A DNA stretch of 64,000 nucleotides from Betaproteobacteria bacterium UBA5582 (GTDB taxonomy: Bacteria; Pseudomonadota; Gammaproteobacteria; Burkholderiales; Rhodocyclaceae). The number at the start of each line of letters is the position of its first letter. The stretch's first letter is position 1. Shown piece after piece: positions 57,222-64,000 of this stretch. Below the pieces are notes generated by a model that was given only the letters and a program-made list of their open reading frames with translations, was not told the DNA's origin and made no database searches. Location of the stretch: positions 11,429-75,428 of the forward strand of contig DILW01000171.1 in assembly GCA_002425245.1 (NCBI GenBank), in the 5' to 3' direction. The translations under genes and the position numbers were made by a program.

Positions 57222-58328
57222 TCAGATACGCATCGGCATGACGACGTACTTGAAACGGTCGTTGCCGGGTACGGTGATCAATGCGCTCGAATTGGCGTCG
57301 TTGAAGCTCCACTGGATTTCTTCGGCGTGCACATTGTTCAGCACATCGAGCAGATATCCGACGTTGAAGCCGACATCGATGGATTCGCCCGTGTACTGTA
57401 CCTCGATTTCTTCCTGCGCTTCTTCCTGTTCGGCGTTGGCGGCGATCAGCTTGAGGCTGTTTTCACCGAGGACGACGCGTACACCACGGAATTTCTCGTT
57501 GGTCAGGATGGCGGCGCGCTGCATGGCCTGCATCAGCGTCTGGCGACCAACCGTCATGTGATTGCGCAGGCTGGGCGGGATCACCCGTTCGTAATCGGGG
57601 AACTTGCCGTCGATCAGCTTGGACACCAGCACGATGTTGCCGAAGGCAAAACGTACCTGATTGGACGACAGGGTGATGTTCAGCGCTTCGTCGCTGTCGA
57701 CCAGCAGGCGGTTCAGTTCGAGCACGGTCTTGCGCGGCAGGATCATTTCCTGGCGCGGCAGTTCGGTTTCGATCTCGACGCTGGCGTAGGCCAGACGATG
57801 GCCATCCGTGGCCACGGCACGCAGTTCACGGCCTTCAACCAGCAGCAGCAAACCGTTGAGGTAGTAGCGCACGTCCTGGGCAGCCATGCCGTACTGGGTT
57901 TTCGCGATCAGCTGGCGGAAGGCCTTCTGGGTGATGGAAAACTGCTTGGTGTCACCTTCGTTCAGCGTCATCCGCGGAAAATCGTCGGCCGGCAGGGTCT
58001 GCAGGTTGAATCGGCTCTTGCCGCCCTTGACTTGCAAGCGCTTGTCTTCGAGGTTGACGGTGATTTCGGTGCTGTCTGGCAGCGAGCGCAGGATTTCCTG
58101 CAGCTTGCGGGCGCCAACGGTCACCGCGCCGTCACCTTCGCCACCGCTGCAGGTGGTGCTGGTGGTGATCTGGATTTCGATGTCGGTTGCCAGCAGGGTC
58201 AGTTGGTCGCCCTTCTTTTCCAGCAATACGTTCGACAGGATGGGCAGGGTATGGCGACGCTCGACGATTCCCGACACTGACTGCAACGGGGCCAGAAGCG
58301 TGTCTCTTTGGCTTTTAATAAGAACCAT
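57222..58328 (-). CDS. dnaN: DNA polymerase III sliding clamp (beta)
   Basis: 368 residues, three-fold clamp repeats. Starts MVLIKSQRDTLLAPLQ and ends FKYVVMPMRI; the C-terminal VMPMR motif is the hallmark. Tethers polymerase to DNA. Sits between dnaA (209 bp) and gyrB (73 bp), all minus strand, the common origin order. Confidence 0.99.
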   Translation of the reverse strand: MVLIKSQRDTLLAPLQSVSGIVERRHTLPILSNVLLEKKGDQLTLLATDIEIQITTSTTCSGGEGDGAVTVGARKLQEILRSLPDSTEITVNLEDKRLQVKGGKSRFNLQTLPADDFPRMTLNEGDTKQFSITQKAFRQLIAKTQYGMAAQDVRYYLNGLLLLVEGRELRAVATDGHRLAYASVEIETELPRQEMILPRKTVLELNRLLVDSDEALNITLSSNQVRFAFGNIVLVSKLIDGKFPDYERVIPPSLRNHMTVGRQTLMQAMQRAAILTNEKFRGVRVVLGENSLKLIAANAEQEEAQEEIEVQYTGESIDVGFNVGYLLDVLNNVHAEEIQWSFNDANSSALITVPGNDRFKYVVMPMRI

Positions 58329-58537
58329 AAATTAAATTCCTTAATAGACTATATCGGGAACAGTTCTGTGGATAACTAAATATTTTTTATTTATTTCAAC
58401 AACTTGAAGCAGTTTTTCTGGTCCGGCAAAGTCTCTGAATTGGCTGTGGATGAAAACTGGACAATTTTCCCACAAAGCGGAAAAGCACAGCATGTCCACA
58501 TTCGCCCGACAGTTTATGCACAGACTTGTCTACAGCA
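58329..58537. other. oriC: Candidate origin (oriC) between dnaA and dnaN
   Basis: Contains a perfect DnaA box TGTGGATAA (58367-58375), a close variant TGTGGATGA (58445-58453), a run of A/T (about 58375-58400) suitable for unwinding, and further CCACA-type half boxes near 58468 and 58497. The dnaA-dnaN gap is a frequent oriC position. The dnaA-rpmH gap is the alternative. Confidence 0.6.
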
Positions 58538-59926
58538 TCACCCTTTCAACACCTGAAGCAGCACGTGGAGATCGTGGTTCAGCTCGTTTTCCTTGGTGCG
58601 CAGCGAATCGATGGTCTTGACCGCATGGATCACCGTGGTGTGGTCACGACCCCCGAAGGCATCGCCGATTTCCGGGAAACTGTGCGAGGTCACTTCACGA
58701 CACAGCCACATCGCCACCTGGCGCGGTCGGGCAATGGCTCGCGTGCGCTTCTTGGAGAAGAATTCGGCAACCTTGATCTTGTAGTAGTCGGCAACGGTTT
58801 TCTGGATGTTGTCGATACCGACGTTGCGTACCGAACCGATCAGGTCCTTGAGCGCTTCCTTGGCCAGGTCGAGGGCGATGGCGCGGCCATGGAAGGAGGA
58901 ATAGGCGAGCACCTTCTTCAGCGCGCCTTCGAGTTCGCGGACGTTGGAGCGCAAGTGCTTGGCAATGAAGAAGGCGACTTCGTCATCAAGGCGGATGCCT
59001 TCGGCTTCGGCCTTCTTCTGCAGGATGGCAACGCGCATTTCCAGCTCGGGCGGCTCGATCTGCACCGTCAGACCCCAGTCGAAGCGGGTCACCAGCCGGT
59101 CGTCGAGGCCGTTGATGTCCTTCGGGTAGGTATCGCAGGTGATGATGATCTGCTTGCGCGCTTCGATCAGCGCATTGAACAGGAAGAAGAACTCTTCCTG
59201 CGAACGGTTCTTGCCATTGAAGAACTGGACATCGTCGAGCAGCAGCACGTCGAGCGAGCGATAGGTGCGCTTGAAGGTGTCGAAGGATTTCTGCTGGTAG
59301 GCGCGGACGACGTCGGAGTAGTAGTCCTCGGCATGGACGTAGCGGACGATCTTGTCCGGGTTGTCCTTGACGATGTGGTTGCCGATGGCGTGAATCAGGT
59401 GGGTCTTGCCCAGACCGGCGCCGCCGTAGATGAACAGCGGGTTATAGGCACCGCCCGGATTGCTGCCAACCTGCAGCGCGGCGGCGCGAGCCAGGTCGTT
59501 GGCCTTGCCGACGACGAGGTTGTCAAAAGTGAAATTGGAGAAAAGGCGCGACTTTTCATAGACCGACGCTGTCTTGGCCCGGGGTTTTTCCTGAGCCGGC
59601 GCGGGCGCCGGCTTGTTGTCCGGCCTGGCTTCCTCGGTGGCCGGCTTGGCGGCTTCGCTGCGCGGCGCACTCGTCTTGCCACTACCAATGACCAGAGCAA
59701 TGCTGACCGGCGACGAATAAAAGGTGTTGCCGTAATCCTCTATGCGCGCCAGGTAACGGTCGCGTACCCACTTGAGAATGAAGCCGTTCGGTGCGATCAG
59801 TCGCAGGCCTTCTTCCAGCGCCTTGCTTTCGCCTTCCATGCGCAGGGGCTTGATCCAGGTGTTGAACTGCTGCGCGGGCAGCTCCTGTTCGAACCTTTGC
59901 AAACAGGATTCCCAAAAACCGCTCAT
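58538..59926 (-). CDS. dnaA: Chromosomal replication initiator DnaA
   Basis: 462 residues. Domain I (MSGFWESCLQRFEQELP), variable Pro/Ala linker (about 85-120), AAA+ domain with Walker A YGGAGLGKTH (167-176) and Walker B LLLDDVQFF, and C-terminal domain IV with the DnaA-box-binding signature GRDHTTVIHA. The start is set at ATG 59926; the longer open frame upstream is unlike the family. Confidence 0.99.
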   Translation of the reverse strand: MSGFWESCLQRFEQELPAQQFNTWIKPLRMEGESKALEEGLRLIAPNGFILKWVRDRYLARIEDYGNTFYSSPVSIALVIGSGKTSAPRSEAAKPATEEARPDNKPAPAPAQEKPRAKTASVYEKSRLFSNFTFDNLVVGKANDLARAAALQVGSNPGGAYNPLFIYGGAGLGKTHLIHAIGNHIVKDNPDKIVRYVHAEDYYSDVVRAYQQKSFDTFKRTYRSLDVLLLDDVQFFNGKNRSQEEFFFLFNALIEARKQIIITCDTYPKDINGLDDRLVTRFDWGLTVQIEPPELEMRVAILQKKAEAEGIRLDDEVAFFIAKHLRSNVRELEGALKKVLAYSSFHGRAIALDLAKEALKDLIGSVRNVGIDNIQKTVADYYKIKVAEFFSKKRTRAIARPRQVAMWLCREVTSHSFPEIGDAFGGRDHTTVIHAVKTIDSLRTKENELNHDLHVLLQVLKG

Positions 59927-60065
59927 TGAAACTTTGGCTCCATACCGTACCATCCCAACGGTGATGGCGAATTTATTATTTCTCTGATTCGAAAACGAAT
60001 TTTCAATGAAATCGTCGCCCTGCCGGCGACCGACCAAGGCGCAATTCTACCCCGCGACGCACAGG

Positions 60066-60084
60066 TTATCCACAGCTTGTGGAA
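60066..60084. promoter_or_regulatory. DnaA box upstream of dnaA/rpmH
   Basis: Perfect TTATCCACA at 60066-60074, followed at once by an inverted partner TTGTGGAAATAA. It sits in the 234-bp divergent gap between dnaA and rpmH, where DnaA often controls its own gene or origin activity. Confidence 0.7.
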
Positions 60085-60160
60085 ATAATACCGGTTGACA
60101 GCACTGGGTGAAACAGGGTGTAATCACGCGTTTTTCTCCGCTCACTCAAGGAATTACGAC

Positions 60161-60295
60161 ATGAAACGCACGTATCAACCGTCGGTCGTGCGCCGCAAGC
60201 GCACCCATGGCTTCCTGGTTCGTTCGCGCACCAAGGGTGGCCGTGCCGTCCTCGCTGCTCGCCGCGCCAAGGGTCGCAAGCGTCTGGCCGTTTAA
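60161..60295 (+). CDS. rpmH: Ribosomal protein L34
   Basis: 44 residues, starts MKRTYQPSVVRRKRTHGF, the invariant L34 opening; very basic. AAGGAA 8 nt upstream of ATG 60161. Divergent from dnaA, and followed by rnpA as in nearly all bacteria. Confidence 0.99.
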   Translation: MKRTYQPSVVRRKRTHGFLVRSRTKGGRAVLAARRAKGRKRLAV

Positions 60296-60312
60296 GCCGG
60301 ACGCCTGGCGAA

Positions 60313-60684
60313 GTGGATGCAAGCTTCGCCCGACGCTATCGCCTGACCAAAACGGATGAGTTTTCATCCGTTTTTGGTTTCCGGAAGGCCATTCGCGGCA
60401 CCTGGCTGATGCTGCACTACCAGCCTCGTGCCGAAGGTCATACCGATGCCAGGCTGGGCTTGGTCGTCGGGAAAAAACTGCTCAAGCGCGCCGTTGATCG
60501 CAACCGGCTCAAACGCATCGTACGCGAAGCTTTTCGCCTGCGCCGCAGCGCCTTGCCGGCCTGTGACCTGATCGTTCGTCTGGCCGTGAAGCCGCGTCCG
60601 TTCGACGGCAAATCGATCGCCGAGGACTTTGCCGCTTTGCTGGACCGTTTGTCACGCCCTCGTCACAGCGGGCGGTCAACATGA
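60313..60684 (+). CDS. rnpA: Ribonuclease P protein component
   Basis: 123 residues with a GTG start. RNase P protein signature AVDRNRLKRIVREAFRL (about 56-72) and the N-terminal RLTKTDEFSSVF. Helps the RNA subunit process tRNA 5' ends. The stop overlaps the yidD start. Confidence 0.96.
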   Translation: MDASFARRYRLTKTDEFSSVFGFRKAIRGTWLMLHYQPRAEGHTDARLGLVVGKKLLKRAVDRNRLKRIVREAFRLRRSALPACDLIVRLAVKPRPFDGKSIAEDFAALLDRLSRPRHSGRST

Positions 60685-60890
60685 AACATTTCCTGATCGC
60701 ACTGGTCCGCTTCTACCAGTACGCCATCAGTCCCATGCTCGGGCGGCGTTGCCGGTATTTTCCGACCTGTTCGGAATATACGGTGGATGCCATCCACAAA
60801 CATGGTGCCGTCAAGGGTGGCTGGCTAGGCATAAAACGCATCTGCCGCTGTCACCCATGGCACCCTGGCGGGTATGATCCCGTACCCTGA
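60681..60890 (+). CDS. yidD: Membrane protein insertion efficiency factor
   Basis: 69 residues: RFYQYAISPMLGRRCRYFPTCSEY and the Cys-rich ICRCHPWHPGGYDPVP are diagnostic of YidD. Thought to help YidC insert membrane proteins. Lies between rnpA and yidC as usual. Confidence 0.98.
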   Translation: MKHFLIALVRFYQYAISPMLGRRCRYFPTCSEYTVDAIHKHGAVKGGWLGIKRICRCHPWHPGGYDPVP

Positions 60891-60916
60891 ACACCAATCA
60901 ACTACGTAGGCAATTC

Positions 60917-62581
60917 ATGGATACCCGTCGCCTGATTCTGGTCATGATTTTCGCTTTCTCCAGCTTCATGCTGTGGGAAAAATGGCAGGAGTACAACCGT
61001 CCCAAGCCGGCTGCGGAAGCTGTCGAGGCGGTTGCCAATGCTGCCGTGGCTGCAGCCAACAACGCTACACCGACGCCCTCGGTCACCCTGCAGGCAGCAG
61101 GCAGCAACATTGCCACCGCTGTCGAGGCACCGGCCAGCACGGCTGAAACCTTCACCGTCCAGACCGACCTGATGAAGATCACGATTTCCACCCAGGGTGG
61201 CGATCTGGTCGGGTTGGAGTTGCTGAACTACAAGGAAAGCGACGACAAGGAACACAACTTCCAGTTGTTCGACGCCAAGCATCAATACTTTGCCCAGAGC
61301 GGCCTGATTGGCGAAGGTCTGCCGACCCACCGTACGCTCTTCCGTCGGGTCGATGGCCCGCTGCAATTGCAGGAAGGCAGCGATGAACTGAAGGTTCGCT
61401 TGGAAGCCGATGGTCCGGCCGGAGTGCGTATTGCCCGCATCCTGACCTTCAAGCGTTCTTCCTACGTGGTCGATGTGGCCTGGGAAATCGTCAACGGTTC
61501 CGACAAGCCGCTGGCTCCGCATGCCTACTTCCAGATTCAGCGTGACGATGGCGAACCGGCTGGCGGCAACTTCATGATGCACACCTTCACCGGTCCGGCC
61601 GTCTATACCGAAGCCGAGAAGTACCAGAAGATGGCCTTCAAGGACATCGCCGAAAACAGCGCCAAGTTTGCCAAGACTGCCGACAACGGCTGGCTGGCCA
61701 TGGTCCAGCACTATTTCGTTGCGGCCTGGGTGCCGCAGCAGGGCGTTCAGCGCGAGTACTACATGCGCAAGCTGGACAACAGCAAGCTCTTCCAGATGGG
61801 TGTGATCGTGCCGGTGGCCGAAGTTGGTCCGGGTACCAGCGCGCTGACTTCGGTTTCGCTGTTTGCCGGCCCGCAGGAACAGGCTGCCCTCAAGGCCCTG
61901 GCCCCTGGGCTTGACCTGGTCGTCGATTACGGCTGGCTGACGGTGATTGCGGCGCCGATTTTCTGGGCGTTGCAGTTCATTCACGGCATCGTCGGCAACT
62001 GGGGCTGGGCCATCGTCGTACTCACCGTGCTGATCAAGCTCGCTTTCTTCCCGCTGTCGGCGGCTTCGTACAAGTCGATGGCCAAGATGCGTCTGGTCAC
62101 GCCGCGCCTGGTGCAGTTGAAGGAGCGCTACGGTGACGACAAGGCGCGTCTGAACCAGGAGATGATGAAGCTCTATCAGACCGAGAAGATCAACCCGCTC
62201 GGCGGCTGCCTGCCCATCCTGATCCAGATTCCGGTGTTCATTGCCCTTTACTGGGTGCTGCTCGGTGCCGTCGAAATGCGCGACGCACCGTGGATCCTGT
62301 GGATCACCGACCTGGCCGCACCCGATCCCTGGTACATCCTGCCGGTGATCATGGTGGCGTCAATGTTCATCCAGATCAAACTCAATCCGACGCCACCGGA
62401 TCCGATCCAGGCCAAGGTCATGATGGCCATGCCTTTCGTCTTCGGCATCATGTTCTTCTGGTTCCCGGCCGGTCTGGTGCTCTACTGGGTGGTTAACAAC
62501 ATCCTGTCGATCGCCCAGCAGTGGCAGATCACGCGCATGATGGAAAGCGGCGGCAAAGCGGCCAACGACGCGAAAGCCTGA
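60917..62581 (+). CDS. yidC: Membrane protein insertase YidC
   Basis: 554 residues. N-terminal membrane anchor (LILVMIFAFSSFMLWEKW), a large periplasmic beta domain (about 75-335), then five membrane helices with FIHGIVGNWGWAIVVLTVLI and NPLGGCLPILIQIPVFIALY. Inserts inner-membrane proteins with or without SecYEG. Followed by mnmE after 3 bp. Confidence 0.99.
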   Translation: MDTRRLILVMIFAFSSFMLWEKWQEYNRPKPAAEAVEAVANAAVAAANNATPTPSVTLQAAGSNIATAVEAPASTAETFTVQTDLMKITISTQGGDLVGLELLNYKESDDKEHNFQLFDAKHQYFAQSGLIGEGLPTHRTLFRRVDGPLQLQEGSDELKVRLEADGPAGVRIARILTFKRSSYVVDVAWEIVNGSDKPLAPHAYFQIQRDDGEPAGGNFMMHTFTGPAVYTEAEKYQKMAFKDIAENSAKFAKTADNGWLAMVQHYFVAAWVPQQGVQREYYMRKLDNSKLFQMGVIVPVAEVGPGTSALTSVSLFAGPQEQAALKALAPGLDLVVDYGWLTVIAAPIFWALQFIHGIVGNWGWAIVVLTVLIKLAFFPLSAASYKSMAKMRLVTPRLVQLKERYGDDKARLNQEMMKLYQTEKINPLGGCLPILIQIPVFIALYWVLLGAVEMRDAPWILWITDLAAPDPWYILPVIMVASMFIQIKLNPTPPDPIQAKVMMAMPFVFGIMFFWFPAGLVLYWVVNNILSIAQQWQITRMMESGGKAANDAKA

Positions 62582-62584
62582 GGT

Positions 62585-63931
62585 GTGAGAAAAGACACCA
62601 TCGCCGCCATCGCCACGGCTCCCGGCCGTGGCGGTGTCGGCGTGATCCGGGTTTCGGGCAGCGCTTTGCTGCCCTTTGCTTTTTCGCTGACCGGCAAGAC
62701 GCCGCAGCCGCGTTACGCGACCCTGGCCGATTTCCGGGCTGACGACGGCACCACCATCGATACCGGGCTGCTGCTGTTTTTCCCCGGTCCGAACTCCTTC
62801 ACTGGTGAAGACGTCCTTGAACTGCAGGGCCACGGTGGCCCGGTGGTCATGCAACTGCTGCTGGCGCGCTGCCTCGACCTGGGGGCGCGGCTGGCCGAAC
62901 CCGGCGAGTTCAGCCGCCGGGCCTTCCTCAACGGCAAGATGGACCTGGCCCAGGCCGAGGCCGTTGCCGACCTGATCGACGCTGCCACCGCCAGCGCCGC
63001 CCGCTCGGCGGTGCGTTCATTGCAGGGCGAGTTCTCGCGTGCCATCGGCGAGCTCAACGAAGAACTGATCAACCTGCGCATGCTGGTCGAGGCGACCCTT
63101 GATTTCCCCGAGGAAGACATCGATTTTCTCAAGGCTGCCGACGCCTTCGGCCGGCTTGACCGCCTGCAAGGCAAACTGGCCGAGATCTTCGACCGCGCCG
63201 GCCAGGGCAAGCTGCTGCAATCCGGGTTGCACGTCGTCCTTGCCGGCCAGCCCAATGTCGGCAAGTCGTCGCTCTTGAACCGCCTGGCCGGCGACGAGCT
63301 GGCCATCGTCACGCCGATTGCCGGCACCACCCGCGACGCCTTGCGCTCGACCATCCAGATCGAGGGCATTCCGCTGCACATCATCGATACCGCCGGCCTG
63401 CGCGATACCGCCGACGAAGTCGAGAAGATCGGCATCGCCCGCAGCTGGCAGGAAATCGAGAAGGCCGACGTGGTCCTGCTGCTGGTCGATGCGCGGAAGG
63501 GGATTTCATCGGTCGACCGTGAAATTCTCGAAAAAATGCCGGCCCGACTGCAGCGCATCACCGTCCATAACAAGATCGACCTCGCCGGCCGCGAACCCGA
63601 ACGTCACGACGAAGCCGAGGGCGTCGCCATCTCGCTGTCGGCCAAGGCCAACCGCGGTGTCGACCTGCTGCGCAGCGAACTGCTGCGCGTTGCCGGCTGG
63701 CATCAGGCCGAGGATGTGTTCATCGCCCGCGAACGCCACCTGCGGGCGCTCGCCGCGGCCCGCGAGCATGTGGATAGCGCGCGAGCGGTGGTCAGCGGTG
63801 CCTTGCCGGCACTCGAACTGTTCGCCGAAGAGCTGCGCCTGGCCCAGCAGGCACTTGGCGAAATCACCGGCGAATTCACCGCCGACGACCTGCTCGGCGT
63901 CATCTTCAGCCGTTTCTGCATCGGCAAGTAG
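62585..63931 (+). CDS. mnmE: tRNA modification GTPase MnmE
   Basis: 448 residues, GTG start. N-terminal folate-binding domain (IAAIATAPGRGGVGVIRVSG), helical domain, inserted G domain (G1 GQPNVGKSS, G3 DTAGLRDT, G4 NKID) and the C-terminal catalytic FCIGK. With MnmG it adds the carboxymethylaminomethyl group at wobble U34. Complete. Confidence 0.99.
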   Translation: MRKDTIAAIATAPGRGGVGVIRVSGSALLPFAFSLTGKTPQPRYATLADFRADDGTTIDTGLLLFFPGPNSFTGEDVLELQGHGGPVVMQLLLARCLDLGARLAEPGEFSRRAFLNGKMDLAQAEAVADLIDAATASAARSAVRSLQGEFSRAIGELNEELINLRMLVEATLDFPEEDIDFLKAADAFGRLDRLQGKLAEIFDRAGQGKLLQSGLHVVLAGQPNVGKSSLLNRLAGDELAIVTPIAGTTRDALRSTIQIEGIPLHIIDTAGLRDTADEVEKIGIARSWQEIEKADVVLLLVDARKGISSVDREILEKMPARLQRITVHNKIDLAGREPERHDEAEGVAISLSAKANRGVDLLRSELLRVAGWHQAEDVFIARERHLRALAAAREHVDSARAVVSGALPALELFAEELRLAQQALGEITGEFTADDLLGVIFSRFCIGK

Positions 63932-63945
63932 GCGTTCTCACGCCC

Positions 63946-63989
63946 TGTGGGCAAGTTGTGGAAAAGCTGTGGGCAGCCTGTGGATCAGC
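63946..63989. repeat. Four tandem 11-mers, DnaA-box-like
   Basis: TGTGGGCAAGT, TGTGGAAAAGC, TGTGGGCAGCC and TGTGGATCAGC start at 63946, 63957, 63968 and 63979, i.e. exactly 11 bp apart, all on the same strand. Each begins TGTGG, the first half of the DnaA box TGTGGATAA. Located right after mnmE; the array may continue past the window. Confidence 0.7.
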
Positions 63990-64000
63990 GCCCGCGCAAC

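Noticed and set aside
57171..58280. 369-residue plus-strand frame over dnaN
   Set aside because: Antisense shadow of an intact essential gene.
59927..60037. N-terminal extension of DnaA
   Set aside because: Family start MSGFWESC is at 59926; upstream residues are unlike DnaA.

Overview
The window is the replication-origin region of a GC-rich Gram-negative chromosome. On the minus strand it has dnaA-dnaN-gyrB and on the plus strand rpmH-rnpA-yidD-yidC-mnmE, with DnaA boxes and two parS-like sites. Gene order, codon use and protein style suggest a betaproteobacterium, most likely Rhodocyclales (Dechloromonas/Azonexus-like). That assignment is inference, because there is no rRNA gene in the window.

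Layout. 1-6.3 kb: a hybrid sensor kinase cut by the window edge, an HD-GYP response regulator and a lone TssB/TssC-like protein. 6.3-11.7 kb: dtd, then a probable asparagine/aspartate catabolic locus (HTH regulator divergent from an AGCS symporter, aspA and an asparaginase), followed by a perfect 24-bp palindrome with a parS core. 11.9-15.2 kb: a FIST sensor translationally coupled to a second hybrid kinase. 15.2-20.2 kb: a broken Fic-like tail, tag, a decayed nucleoside deaminase, a cupin and a subtilisin-type autotransporter.

20.7-54.7 kb: two related Tn7-like transposons sit head to tail between gyrB and its own displaced terminator. Element A is 20733-42315 (21.6 kb) with TSD ACAAG. Element B is 42323-54666 (12.3 kb) with TSD AAGCC. 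Both begin TGTAGGTTC and end with the inverted TGTAGGATC, and both encode TnsA, TnsB, TnsC, TniQ and an XRE regulator in the same order. Both insertions lie within 9 bp of the gyrB stop codon, so the 3' end of gyrB is the likely attachment site. The cargo is almost entirely anti-phage defence. A carries a type I restriction-modification operon and a type III CBASS (CD-NTase, HORMA, TRIP13, SAVED nuclease) with its divergent CapH/CapP regulators. B carries a complete QatABCD operon.

The most novel points are: the gyrB attachment site used twice with precise TSDs; a structured, terminator-ended intergenic element conserved between the two transposons (candidate small RNA); a fossil tniQ fragment at the left end of B; a Walker B Asp-to-Asn change in TnsC of B and loss of a zinc knuckle in its TniQ; a 41-bp near-perfect inverted repeat upstream of a small unknown gene in B; an uncharacterised 385-residue gene in A; and four DnaA-box-like 11-mers in exact tandem at the window end.
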